Part shown: positions 36,401-44,372 of the stretch, piece by piece
How the letters are laid out: every line of letters starts with the position of its first letter
How positions within the stretch are numbered: the stretch's first letter is position 1
DNA from: Arachidicoccus rhizosphaerae
Lineage (GTDB): Bacteria; Bacteroidota; Bacteroidia; Chitinophagales; Chitinophagaceae
Direction of reading: 5' to 3'
DNA: 64,000 nucleotides
NCBI RefSeq assembly: GCF_900107765.1
Contig: NZ_FNQY01000001.1
Coordinates: 186,001 to 250,000 of the forward strand
Program-made: the position numbers and the translations under genes
The notes under the pieces: model-generated
Seen by the model: only the letters and a program-made list of their open reading frames with translations
The model's database searches: none
Told to the model about the DNA's origin: nothing

Positions 36401-37717
36401 ATGGACCCTATTCTATTTATTATCAAAAGACGTTGCCAATCTTTTTTCGCTCCAGATAACCGGGCAGAGGTCTCACTTATTGTACTTAGTGTAATAGGAT
36501 TTGTTTACATACCCAAACTATTAAGTGACACCTTACAGACCGCCGCATCGTTTAATCCCTTTGTTTTGTTCATAGCCAGCAATATTTTATTATTCGCACC
36601 TTTATTGTCGTTATTCTTTCCTACTTTTATTCCCAAACGAAATATTCTTCCATCTTATCTTCCGTTGTCCAAGGCTAATTTATTCTTCCTTGATTTCACG
36701 GCATCCCTGGGTAAGCGCGCACCGCTATCCATTATAGCCATGACCATTGGGTTTTTGTATTTTTTTCATTTTCCGGAGGCAACCTATTCCATTTGTATTA
36801 TTTTGGCAGGTCTGATTTCACTTTTATTTGCGGAGGTCATTGTGAATATAGTTACCTGGCAAAAGCATCAGTGGTGGCCGAGCATTATTTGCATTATCGT
36901 ATTAAGTCTGTTGCCAAAATGGATTCAACTCGGAATTAATATGATTTTAGGCCTGCAGATAATTTCAGTAATGCTGCTGGGATTTACGCTCTGGAAAACG
37001 TACAATATAGCCCCTCCTAAACACCGAAAACCCGTTGCTATAACCAACTCAGAAAACCTTGGATTAAACGTTATTATATTCAAGAGTGTTCTTAGAAATA
37101 AAATGGCACAAAAAGCACTACTCCTAATGTTCGCCATTAAAATTTTCTTCCTGTTTGTCATGCCTTTTCTTTCCAAAAGCTATCAGATTGGATCTGAATT
37201 GCCTCCTTTATACCTGATGTTTCTAAGCCCTATATTTATATTTACGGGTATTTTCAATAATAGTTTCGGATACTTCAGAAGTTTATATCTAAGTATCTGG
37301 TTATATCAGGACAAGACTTTTGCTTATATAAAAATCTTTGGAACACTTATTTTGCCTTTTCTCATGTTTGATGCAGCCATTTCATTAACGTTCCTCGCAT
37401 GGACAAAACTCCTTTCATTAGAAAATGTAATATTATATTTCTCTTCAGCCCTATATTTAATTCTTGTAGCAGTTATGTGTAGTTGTCTGCTCCCAAAAAA
37501 AGTGGATATAACAACAATTTCCGCTGTACAAAAAAACACATCCTCCCTGGCGGGATTATTTTCCATGATTCCGATGCTTTTAGTCATTGTTTTGCATCAA
37601 AAACACCTATTACCTACACAGCTTATGGCGCTGGCAGCAAGTCTTGTAGCCATTCCCATTTTTATTAAATCCTGCGGATCAAGCTGGCGACTTTTTGTCA
37701 ATAAAGTCCTTAAATAA
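36401..37717 (+). CDS. ABC-2-like integral membrane permease
   Basis: 438 residues with roughly eleven to twelve hydrophobic helices spread over the whole length and no soluble domain. There is no confident family match from sequence alone. Because it directly follows the ATPase gene (20 bp), it is almost certainly the membrane half of the same transporter. The gene end overlaps the antisense tail of the truncated regulator frame at 37720-38010. Confidence 0.8.
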   Translation: MDPILFIIKRRCQSFFAPDNRAEVSLIVLSVIGFVYIPKLLSDTLQTAASFNPFVLFIASNILLFAPLLSLFFPTFIPKRNILPSYLPLSKANLFFLDFTASLGKRAPLSIIAMTIGFLYFFHFPEATYSICIILAGLISLLFAEVIVNIVTWQKHQWWPSIICIIVLSLLPKWIQLGINMILGLQIISVMLLGFTLWKTYNIAPPKHRKPVAITNSENLGLNVIIFKSVLRNKMAQKALLLMFAIKIFFLFVMPFLSKSYQIGSELPPLYLMFLSPIFIFTGIFNNSFGYFRSLYLSIWLYQDKTFAYIKIFGTLILPFLMFDAAISLTFLAWTKLLSLENVILYFSSALYLILVAVMCSCLLPKKVDITTISAVQKNTSSLAGLFSMIPMLLVIVLHQKHLLPTQLMALAASLVAIPIFIKSCGSSWRLFVNKVLK

Positions 37718-37719
37718 TA

Positions 37720-38010
37720 GGCGCCTTCTATGGCTGGAAAATAGCAGTTTAGCTCTCTGGGGCAGGCTTTGGCAGAAATATTGAATGCTTCAGCCAGCGC
37801 GATAATCGAGATTTTCTCCGCGTAAAACCTAAGAATAAGCAGTTGTTTACGCCGAGAAAAGCGCAAAAATTCTTCTTTTAATAGGAAAGCCTGTTCGTCC
37901 CACTGCTCATTGTCCAGAATATTATCAGGAGGCTGAAAAACTGCTTTTAATAACCGGGAAGGCAGTCTTTCTGGCCGTTTCATGTTCATAACGCAAGCTA
38001 CCAAAGGCAT
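37720..38010 (-). pseudogene. Truncated sigma-70 region-4-like HTH protein
   Basis: The frame starts at 38010 (MKRPERLPS is a likelier start nine codons in) and contains LLKEEFLRFSRRKQLLILRF, then YAEKISIIALAEAFNISAKA, a sigma region-4-like helix-turn-helix. The open frame continues to 37597 but the last 40 codons are the reverse of the ABC permease gene, so the natural C-terminus was probably lost. It may instead be a small intact regulator using that overlap. Assignment to a family is tentative. Confidence 0.4.
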
Positions 38011-38164
38011 GATCGCTTTCGCTCCGCAAACGGGTAGTTAACTACCACAACGCCAATGTTTTATACAGGCATGGGCATACATAACTCACACAGAATCAAA
38101 AAAGTAAAAAACTACCTCTTTACTACCCTTAGCCGTTTATCTGATTAACACATTACAGGCGAAT

Positions 38165-38737
38165 TCACCCAAATTGGACCTCATGCCGCATACAGACAAC
38201 CCCTGAGCTGAATACTTTTGTTCCCAGCGGTTTCAATAGCTGCCTTTCCTGAACATTTTTAAAGACAGGTATCCCTGCGCCCAGTACCACCGGATTAATA
38301 AAGAGCCAGTATTCATCGATCAGGTCTTCTGCCAGGAGACTATGCGCAGCGGTAGGACTCCCAAACAAGAGTATCTCGCCGACAGTCCTCTTTTTTAACT
38401 GGCGAAGCTTCTCTGCGTAATCCTGACTGATAACCGTCGTATTTACATAGGCAGACGCATCCAAGGTGGTGGACAACACGACTTTTTGAACGTTTTTATA
38501 CCATGCGGAGTGAACCCGGTCGTGATGAGACGCTCCGGGCTGGTCTGCCGCCGTTGGCCAGTAGCTTTCCATCATCTGGAATGTGACCCTGCCATACAGG
38601 GCTGTATTTGTTCTTCCGACCCGTTCCCCTACAAAGTCAAAGATTTCAGCGTCTACATGGATCCAGTCCATTTCTCCTTTGGTACCGGCTGCATAACCGT
38701 CCAGCGACACATGCATAAATAATACGATATTGCCCAT
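38165..38737 (-). CDS. Dihydrofolate reductase-family (RibD C-terminal) protein
   Basis: 190 residues with the RibD_C/DHFR-like fold: VLFMHVSLDGYAAGTKGEMDW, NTALYGRVTFQMMESYWP, KVVLSTTLDAS and GEILLFGSPTAAHSLL with the terminal EYWLFINPVVLGAGIPVF. This YyaP/YwjB-like group is common in Bacteroidota; most members have no proven substrate and are probably not the housekeeping DHFR. It stands alone at the left edge of the island region. Confidence 0.88.
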   Translation of the reverse strand: MGNIVLFMHVSLDGYAAGTKGEMDWIHVDAEIFDFVGERVGRTNTALYGRVTFQMMESYWPTAADQPGASHHDRVHSAWYKNVQKVVLSTTLDASAYVNTTVISQDYAEKLRQLKKRTVGEILLFGSPTAAHSLLAEDLIDEYWLFINPVVLGAGIPVFKNVQERQLLKPLGTKVFSSGVVCMRHEVQFG

Positions 38738-39526
38738 AGTATTCTTTTTTTGAACAGTACAAATGTCATAAAAATATCAGATTTTACAACAGCCTTTTGC
38801 GGCAATTTATGGGGGTGATCGCGGCAGAAAATATAGTATGAGTAGAGATATTAATCCGAAATTTTATTTTGAACAACCGAAAAAAACATTCATTAATACT
38901 GAACTGTTTAATGCTTTGCCTGAACACAGGAATGCCATAATTTGAAATAAAATTAATTTACAGATCCGTGCTCAGTCAACGGGAAAAAATGGAACGTAGA
39001 AAAAAAGGACAATAAAAATGAATAATCGGTTATGTCCCTATTTTATTGACCAGCATTGCTGATAAAAGAGGCCCAAGTCATTTATGTCAGGTCGGCCATA
39101 TGATCCTCGATTAGCCACTTGTCTATACAATTCTTACTCAAGCTGTGATTATTAATATAAATACCTATTGCAATGGCATGAAATGTTTTAATTGTAACGC
39201 TGGGCTTCTCCAGCGGGCCTTATCCGCACTAAGATTAAATCCATGTCTCGGCCGCTTTTTTATTAAAAATCAAAGAATCGTATCAACATTTTCTATCTAA
39301 GAATCATATAATTCAATTAAAGAAACGTTTAAAGGCAAATTACAATATATTCTTCTTACTCTATCGCTTAAAGATTCAAATGTCCAAACGATCAGCCTGA
39401 CCACTTTTCGTAAGCGTCATCTTAAATGATTCAAGCTCAGGCAAATAGGCCGCTTAATCATCAAACGAAATTTTATCGCTTAAACAACGTAATTTTTCCT
39501 TACCTTCGTAATGAAAAAATTCAATT
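38738..39526 (+). other. Gene-poor stretch at the island edge
   Basis: About 790 bp. It holds a 35-codon ORF at 38838-38945 (MSRDINPKFYFEQPKK..., not recognised), the HTH-gene tail listed separately, a perfect hairpin CGCTGG-N6-CCAGCG near 39200 without a T-run, and the element TATCGCTTAAA twice (about 39361 and 39475). TACCTTCG at 39501-39508 is a likely -7 element for the toxin-antitoxin operon. Confidence 0.45.
38962..39015 (+). pseudogene. C-terminal remnant of a second copy of the island HTH gene
   Basis: The 17 codons before the stop read RSVLSQREKMERRKKGQ. The HTH gene at 42657 ends RSVLRQWEKMERRKNEQE. The DNA is also similar (GGGAAAAAATGGAACG in both). Only the tail remains here. Confidence 0.65.
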
Positions 39527-39958
39527 ATGGAATCTACAAGACATATCAATGAAATTCTTTTCCAGCAGTACCAAAAAGAGCTTTCTAATCCAGTAGCGAT
39601 GGTTTTAAAAGCCGCCGACGGGTTGGCGATTTCGGCTTTTGATGCCTTGCTTCAGGTAACTGCACTGAGTAAAAACCAACTGGCAGCCTTCATTGATGCC
39701 ACACCAAAAACAATTGATAATTACAGGACTCGTCAACGCAACTTGGGACGTACTGAAAGTGAACAGATTTTGCAATTGTTGGGACTTTATAAAAAAGGAC
39801 AAGAAATCTTTGGCAACTCTAAAGCATTTAACGAATGGATGAGCCATCCAGCTATTGGCTTAGGCGGCATCAAAGCTTTTGATTTACTCTATACAGCCGG
39901 CGGCATTAACCTTGTAATGGAAGAACTTCTCAGAATAGAATACGGCGCATTGGCATGA
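39527..39958 (+). CDS. Xre/MbcA/ParS-type antitoxin (DUF2384) of a RES toxin-antitoxin pair
   Basis: 143 residues. The N-terminal part is an Xre-like helix-turn-helix (FDALLQVTALSKNQLAAFIDATPKTIDNYRTR). The C-terminal DUF2384 toxin-binding domain follows (KKGQEIFGNSKAFNEWMSHPAIGLGGIKAFDLL, then GGINLVMEELLRIEYG). It neutralises the RES toxin encoded next and normally represses the operon. Its stop TGA overlaps the toxin ATG (ATGA), indicating translational coupling. Confidence 0.93.
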   Translation: MESTRHINEILFQQYQKELSNPVAMVLKAADGLAISAFDALLQVTALSKNQLAAFIDATPKTIDNYRTRQRNLGRTESEQILQLLGLYKKGQEIFGNSKAFNEWMSHPAIGLGGIKAFDLLYTAGGINLVMEELLRIEYGALA

Positions 39959-40404
39959 TAACATACCGCATCACCCTTAAAAAATGGGCCGGCAAGCTTT
40001 CCGCCTCCGGCAGAGCCGCACGCTGGAATAGCAACGGCCAGTTTCTCGTTTACACCGCTAGTACCAGGGCACTGGCGTGTCTGGAAAACATGGTCCACCG
40101 CCGTAGTATTGGACTGGATGAGCTCTTTAGAGTAACCCTCATCGAAATTCCAGATGACATTAAAATTAAAAAGATTTCCAAAGGGAAATTACCTCCTGAT
40201 TGGGGCGGGTATTTAAATTATACAGCTTGCCAAGCGATAGGAGACAAATGGCTCAGAGAAAATAAAACCCCTATACTACAGGTTCCTTCTGCAATTATAT
40301 CTGAAGAATACAATTATCTATTAAATCCTGGCCACCCTGATTTTGCAAGAATCAAAGTCCATTCCATAGAAAAGTTCAACTTTGATTCGCGCCTTTTTAG
40401 CTAG
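39955..40404 (+). CDS. RES-domain NAD+-degrading toxin
   Basis: 149 residues. RES-family landmarks are in place: YRITLKKWAGKLSASGRAARWN with the first conserved Arg, VYTASTRALACLENMVH, TACQAIGDKWLRENKTPILQVPSAI and NYLLNPGHPDFARI. Characterised RES toxins cleave NAD+ with phosphate and stop growth when unmatched. It overlaps the antitoxin gene by 4 bp. Full length suggests an active module. Confidence 0.93.
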   Translation: MITYRITLKKWAGKLSASGRAARWNSNGQFLVYTASTRALACLENMVHRRSIGLDELFRVTLIEIPDDIKIKKISKGKLPPDWGGYLNYTACQAIGDKWLRENKTPILQVPSAIISEEYNYLLNPGHPDFARIKVHSIEKFNFDSRLFS

Positions 40405-40440
40405 GTTCAATAACCATCGAAACAAACAGCTGTCTTGAAT

Positions 40441-40617
40441 TCAATATTCGGGGCGCCCATTATTTAACATCGTTTCGATTCTGTCGGTTTTTATAACTGC
40501 GGACTTAAGATTATCAGAAAGCAAAATCGATGGTACACCATTCGGATGTCGCAAGCACTTCGTTATGAACTTATCTAAGTAGAATATTTTATCCCCGGCA
40601 AAGTCAATAATGCTGCC
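40441..40617 (-). pseudogene. IS21-family IstA transposase remnant
   Basis: Reading 40617 to the stop at 40441: GSIIDFAGDKIFYLDK, then HPNGVPSILLSDNLKSAVIK and TDRIETMLNN. IstA proteins have (L/I)xxDFAGxK... and GVPxxxVPDNLKSAVxKxxRYEPxxN around the second catalytic Asp, so the match is good, with a deletion between the two blocks. An upstream ORF (40741-40619, MTTQKLNCVWKPW...MKDVYKH) abuts it one frame away and may be a mixed remainder. No istB or terminal repeats are seen. Confidence 0.7.
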
Positions 40618-40877
40618 CTCAATGCTTGTACACGTCCTTCATATTATTTTTTGCAAATTCCACGTAATAACCTGTGCCTAGGAAAAAGTTCGGTTCCGAA
40701 GGCCATGGTTTCCAGACACAGTTGAGTTTTTGTGTTGTCATTTTCCTAGATAGAATCCTTATTTTTTACATAAGTAAAAAACTGATGCTATTCATTAATG
40801 ATGTCTTTCAGCACGCAAAAGTAAATCCGATTTTCTGCTGGTATCTTGACCTAACCCTCGGGATAAGAATGATCATT

Positions 40878-41408
40878 TTAATACCTTTTTTGCCATCTGT
40901 TGTCCCCCCAAAAGAGCGTTTGAAAAGATTGCTTAGGCAAATCAGAATATAAAATAAAAACAGGCCGTCGTTCTAACGGATATTCCAATATTTCACCACG
41001 GGTTATATCAATCTTTATATTTCTGCTGTTGATATTTCCCTGCAATGGACCTACGTAGTTAATGTAAAACGCAATGCTTCCGCTAATATGTATGTTGGAC
41101 TCCCCAAATTGTAAGGTAATATTGGCCTCTTCTTTTACAAAAGCAAATACCTTTTCAAGTTCTTTCAAAATTTTTTCATTGGATATTTCTTCATTTATTA
41201 ATTTAAAATCCAAATCTTCCGAAAACCGATATCCGGGAAAATATGTCTTTTTAAGCACAGTTCCTCCTTTGAACACAAGCACTGTCGACAGCAGTTCATT
41301 CCCTGCAATACCATACAATACCCAACTCAATATGTAGTCCTTTTCAATCTGTGTATCTTTTAATTTGTTCTTTGCAGCTACTGCATTGATTTCTTTCGCA
41401 TGTATCAC
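40878..41408 (-). CDS. AbiEii/AbiGii-type nucleotidyltransferase toxin, C-terminally truncated
   Basis: 176 residues, clearly shorter than the usual 240-300. The nucleotidyltransferase core is intact: LVFKGGTVLKKTYFPGYRFSEDLDFKL has the GG(S/T) and DxD catalytic pattern. After YSDLP the sequence changes to an unrelated tail (...FWGDNRWQKRY) and the helical C-terminus of AbiEii is missing. The break lies next to the IS21 relic, so a deletion or insertion scar is likely. The ATG is 3 bp after the antitoxin stop. The toxin may be inactive. Confidence 0.82.
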   Translation of the reverse strand: MIHAKEINAVAAKNKLKDTQIEKDYILSWVLYGIAGNELLSTVLVFKGGTVLKKTYFPGYRFSEDLDFKLINEEISNEKILKELEKVFAFVKEEANITLQFGESNIHISGSIAFYINYVGPLQGNINSRNIKIDITRGEILEYPLERRPVFILYSDLPKQSFQTLFWGDNRWQKRY

Positions 41409-41411
41409 AAT

Positions 41412-42239
41412 CTATGTAAATATGGATGAAACAATATCGTCTGTATCTATGTTCTGCTGGATGCTCCAATTAGTGATGAACCTCCCCTTCTTTTCATAAG
41501 AAGGCTCTAATAGTGTAAAGGATTGAGTTTTTAATTTTTGCAGCTTCTCCAAAATGCCATTTTCAATACCTATGAGTTCCAACAAAAAGCCCAGTCTTTT
41601 AATCACAGCTTGTGTGCCGAACTTTTTACTATACAAAAAGAGTTTTTCATAGTCTATTTTATCTTTTACTTTGTACAAAGCCTCTGCGATTTCATAAATA
41701 CCACTGCCAATATCTGGCTTAAACAAACAGTCTATAAATGTTTTTTCAAGATCGCTGCATGCTACTTTATTATAGCTATCAATCCATATATGTTTTACCC
41801 CGAAAAAATGTGTTTCGTTGTGATAAATGAAGCGGAACTGGTTACCGCCGCTTTTGAGCGAGGATGGCTTTATTTGCTTGTCCACTACGACTAGCTCCAC
41901 CATCGATGGCTGTGTAATAACGCCGTGCAGTTCCAATGCACTGTAATAGCCTACGTAATAATTTGAACCTCCAACAAAATAACCAGCTACCAAATGCACA
42001 TTAGGGAAGTAATTGGTAGCATCCTGTTCATAAGGAATAATCCAATAAATCCCATCTTTGAGCCGCAATAACAGCCCTCTCTTTACCATATCCCTGACGA
42101 GTTTTCTAACAGCCTCGTTCGATGACGCACCAAGTAAGGCAATTGCTTCAGACAGTGTAAAAGCGTGCTGATTCAAATCATTAAAATGTTTTATTAGACT
42201 AGCGGATTTCGTTGACAAGGTCTTACCTTTTGTATTCAT
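41412..42239 (-). CDS. AbiEi-type antitoxin
   Basis: 275 residues, complete. The N-terminal winged-helix (SASLIKHFNDLNQHAFTLSEAIALLGASSNEAVRKLVRDMVKRGLLLRLKDGIYWI) matches the AbiEi antitoxin domain. The C-terminal part (HLVAGYFVGGSNYYVGYYSALELHGV, then VACSDLEKTFIDCL) is the AbiEi_4-like region. In type IV AbiE systems this protein antagonises the toxin and represses the operon through inverted repeats. One such repeat precedes its start codon. It is intact while its toxin is truncated. Confidence 0.88.
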   Translation of the reverse strand: MNTKGKTLSTKSASLIKHFNDLNQHAFTLSEAIALLGASSNEAVRKLVRDMVKRGLLLRLKDGIYWIIPYEQDATNYFPNVHLVAGYFVGGSNYYVGYYSALELHGVITQPSMVELVVVDKQIKPSSLKSGGNQFRFIYHNETHFFGVKHIWIDSYNKVACSDLEKTFIDCLFKPDIGSGIYEIAEALYKVKDKIDYEKLFLYSKKFGTQAVIKRLGFLLELIGIENGILEKLQKLKTQSFTLLEPSYEKKGRFITNWSIQQNIDTDDIVSSIFT

Positions 42240-42241
42240 TT

Positions 42242-42260
42242 TGGGACTTTTAAGGTCCCA
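42242..42260 (-). promoter_or_regulatory. Inverted repeat before the AbiE operon, candidate operator
   Basis: TGGGACTTTTAAGGTCCCA is a near-perfect palindrome (six outer pairs, one mismatch, inner TT/AA) ending 3 bp before the antitoxin ATG on the minus strand. AbiEi proteins are known to bind inverted repeats at their own promoters. Confidence 0.5.
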
Positions 42261-42325
42261 TTTTTGATATAAAGCTTAAACATTAGACAGGTCACGAAAA
42301 TATAATAGATAATTACGCCTCCATA

Positions 42326-42560
42326 TTGTATCGGTTTTGCCTTCAACTGATTTTCAGGACAAGACAGGTAGTCGTGCTGATCAATGAATATACCCAGAGT
42401 GCCATGGAAATGTTCGCCATGATCTTTAAAAAGATCCCGGACCTTACTTTTATTGGTAGTCAGACCGCCGGAGCAGATGACAATAAGACCTTCGTCAGGC
42501 TGACAGACGGCAACCAGCTCTTCTTTTCCGGCCTCGACATCTACTACTCGGACGGCATAT
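42326..42560 (+). pseudogene. S41 peptidase C-terminal fragment
   Basis: The frame contains QVVVLINEYTQSAMEMFAMI, FIGSQTAGADDNKTFVRL and NQLFFSGLDIYYSDG, a clear match to the catalytic end of C-terminal-processing (S41) proteases, including the Ser of the TxSA motif. Everything upstream of QVVVL and the expected V(P)DI.V.PT ending are missing. The segment is visibly richer in G+C than its surroundings, suggesting different origin. The frame runs on to 42853 but overlaps the next gene. Confidence 0.8.
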
Positions 42561-42656
42561 CCGGCCGGATATCACCATTCGCCCCTCTCCGCGAAGCATC
42601 CGTGAACTACGGGACCTTCTGCTACAAAAGCCTTTTGAGTTACTATCTTTGCGCTA

Positions 42657-42968
42657 ATGAAAGCAGACGAGACAAACATCCCAAACAAAAAAACGGTAGG
42701 CCAGGTGCTGGCCGAATTGCGCAACACCCGCTTTCCCAATACGCATTCACTGGCCAAGGCCCTTATGATGTCACATACTACCTATCTGAGTATAGAAAGA
42801 GACCAGCGCGAGTTGAGCTTTCTGGCGGCCCTCCGGCTTTGCCGCTTTTATGACCTGGATATCCATGAGCTCATCTCAAGGATAGGAGAGGATGAACTGG
42901 AACGCCCCGACAGGTCCGTCCTCCGGCAATGGGAAAAAATGGAACGCCGAAAAAATGAGCAGGAATAA
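42657..42968 (+). CDS. Small Xre-type helix-turn-helix protein
   Basis: 103 residues. A lambda-repressor-like HTH is at about 22-72 (NTHSLAKALMMSHTTYLSIERDQRELSFLAALRLCRFYDLDIHEL), followed by a charged tail (LRQWEKMERRKNEQE). A perfect -7-like element TATCTTTG lies at 42644-42651, so the transcript would be nearly leaderless. A remnant of the tail of a second copy is at 38962. It may regulate a neighbouring island gene; its target is unknown. Confidence 0.75.
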   Translation: MKADETNIPNKKTVGQVLAELRNTRFPNTHSLAKALMMSHTTYLSIERDQRELSFLAALRLCRFYDLDIHELISRIGEDELERPDRSVLRQWEKMERRKNEQE

Positions 42969-43000
42969 AACGAGTAACCGCAAACCATAGCATCCTACAC

Positions 43001-43056
43001 TTGTAACAAACTAAAGGCAATTTTATGTAATTTTGTAACAGAATAAGGGCAATTTG
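43001..43056 (+). repeat. Imperfect 24-bp direct repeat, period 32
   Basis: TTGTAACAaActAAaGGCAATTTt (43001-43024) and TTGTAACAgAatAAgGGCAATTTg (43033-43056) agree at 20 of 24 positions. They sit between the HTH gene and hxsA; the second copy overlaps a TAATTTTG -7-like element (43028-43035). Confidence 0.65.
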
Positions 43057-43297
43057 TCCGGGCCGCTGAATATCAGAGCATTATAGTCCCAGTAAGCTAT
43101 ATTAATTAAATATGGCAAGCTTCTTCGCTCTCAGACGAGACTCCCTAATTCCATCGGCACCATAGGTAAACATAAATACCCGTCAATCCCTGTTAAAAAA
43201 ACAACTAAGTTTGTTAACTATTAAAAGCTTGGTCAGATTTAAGCATCGTCCATGCAAACGGGACGTACGCAAACTTCTGAAAGCTTAAATATTCAAA

Positions 43298-44023
43298 TTG
43301 ACTAGAGTGAGAAAAGAACCAAAATTTGGGCTTAAACTGTTGACAAAAAAGACCATCATTACCATTGCGGCCTCCATTGCCGCCCTGACAAATCAATCGG
43401 CAAAAGCAGAACCCGCGTCTATCAATACAAACACCGACCTGAATCCGGATCTGTCATTCAAATTCAAAAAAAAATCCCAATTTGTTCTTAAGTTGAATAC
43501 CAAAAATATAGAAAAAAGCGTAGCAGTAAATCACACCTCCCATAGCTCCCATGCGTCCCACTCATCCCACGCGTCATACTCTCCGCCACCGGGTCACTCA
43601 TCCCATTCTTCCCACTCGTCTCATGTTTCATCTTCTCCATCTTATTATCCTTCTCACCGGAAAGTGATAATCCCTCCTGTTCCCGCACCAAAAAAGTCAA
43701 CTTACCGTCCTAAAGCTGCACCGACACAGAACATTCACAAAAATACCACGATAAAGAAATTGCTTACCCCAGAAATAGATTCTTTAGGCACCCGTATGCT
43801 CTTCAAGGGCTGCGCCGGCAGAGACGTAGCACAGTTGCAGCGCATTTTAGAAAAGCTGGGGTTTACAATTTCTCTTATTGAAGGCAAATCGTGCTACTTC
43901 GGAGACTATACTGACCTTGCAGTGAGATATTTTCAATTACAGAACGGGTTAAAAGTAGATGGGAAAGTGGGCAAAAACACCCTGATAATAATTAAAAGAA
44001 AATTCCATGAAAACAGAAATTAA
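43298..44023 (+). CDS. hxsA: His-Xaa-Ser repeat protein HxsA (candidate modified precursor)
   Basis: 241 residues from TTG 43298; GTG 43307 is the only other start, as a stop lies 12 bp upstream and no ATG exists. Residues about 17-38 look like an export signal (IITIAASIAALTNQSAKA). Residues 79-111 hold the hallmark repeat: His at 79, 82, 85, 88, 91, then a PPPG break, then His at 100, 103, 106, 109, every one followed by x-Ser. A Pro-rich linker leads to a C-terminal peptidoglycan-binding-like domain (about 165-237; GRDVAQLQRILEKLGF, LAVRYFQLQNGLKVDGKVGKNT). HxsA proteins always occur with HxsB, HxsC and HxsD, and the repeat is the predicted target of modification. Product and role are unknown. 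Confidence 0.9.
   Translation: MTRVRKEPKFGLKLLTKKTIITIAASIAALTNQSAKAEPASINTNTDLNPDLSFKFKKKSQFVLKLNTKNIEKSVAVNHTSHSSHASHSSHASYSPPPGHSSHSSHSSHVSSSPSYYPSHRKVIIPPVPAPKKSTYRPKAAPTQNIHKNTTIKKLLTPEIDSLGTRMLFKGCAGRDVAQLQRILEKLGFTISLIEGKSCYFGDYTDLAVRYFQLQNGLKVDGKVGKNTLIIIKRKFHENRN
43532..43630 (+). repeat. His-Xaa-Ser coding repeat
   Basis: Nine H-x-S triplets in two blocks (5 and 4) separated by a YSPPPG-type break. His codons CAC and CAT and the Ser codons vary between units, so the regularity is held at the protein level rather than by recent DNA duplication. Confidence 0.85.
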
Positions 44024-44372
44024 CGATCAAGAGTTATCGATCTATATAGACAAATCGTTATACAACACAGATGTATTATATAAATGCTTCTATTGGTACA
44101 GTACCGATTATGCTATTGAAATTGCAGATGATTCTGAGAAGCAGCATTTAGTAAAAATCAAACCAGTCGATAAAAATTTCGCGGAGCCGTTAATAACAAA
44201 AATAAAAAAAGACCTGATTGACTTTAAACTTCGTGACATTGTAACAAAAGAAACAAAAACTATTCGGGAACTCATGATCGCTAAAGCATTTGCCTATTAT
44301 GATTCCGATGAAACACCGGAATCTGAAATTTCCGACCCGGTCGGTTTTGATCCTGAAAATATGCAAGAATAA
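44007..44372 (+). CDS. hxsD: His-Xaa-Ser system protein HxsD
   Basis: A 121-residue acidic cytoplasmic protein that overlaps the end of hxsA by 17 bp. The family pattern is visible: LYNTDVLYKCFYWYSTDYAIEI near the start, then LVKIKP, DLIDFKLRDIVTKETKTIRELMIAKAFA. HxsD is a small partner found only in this system, possibly a recognition or scaffolding subunit for the radical SAM enzymes (inference). Its stop codon touches the hxsB ATG (TAAATG), indicating coupled translation. Confidence 0.88.
   Translation: MKTEINDQELSIYIDKSLYNTDVLYKCFYWYSTDYAIEIADDSEKQHLVKIKPVDKNFAEPLITKIKKDLIDFKLRDIVTKETKTIRELMIAKAFAYYDSDETPESEISDPVGFDPENMQE

Noticed and set aside
37597-37717. The 137-codon minus-strand frame overlapping the ABC permease as an intact gene
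   Set aside because: Its last 40 codons are the antisense of a well-supported membrane protein gene; only the 37720-38010 part looks like protein.
39196-39217. CGCTGG-N6-CCAGCG hairpin as a terminator
   Set aside because: No T-run follows on either strand and no gene ends nearby.
40674-40952. Plus-strand 92-codon frame
   Set aside because: It runs antisense to the AbiEii end and the 40619-40741 frame, has no family resemblance and unusual codon use.
42326-42853. A 175-codon frame as a complete gene
   Set aside because: Only its first part resembles S41 peptidases; the rest overlaps the HTH gene in another frame and has no family resemblance.
43532-43630. Low-complexity or CRISPR-like repeat
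   Set aside because: The periodicity is three codons at protein level with variable DNA, inside a gene followed by the Hxs enzymes, so it is a functional His-Xaa-Ser repeat and not a DNA repeat array.
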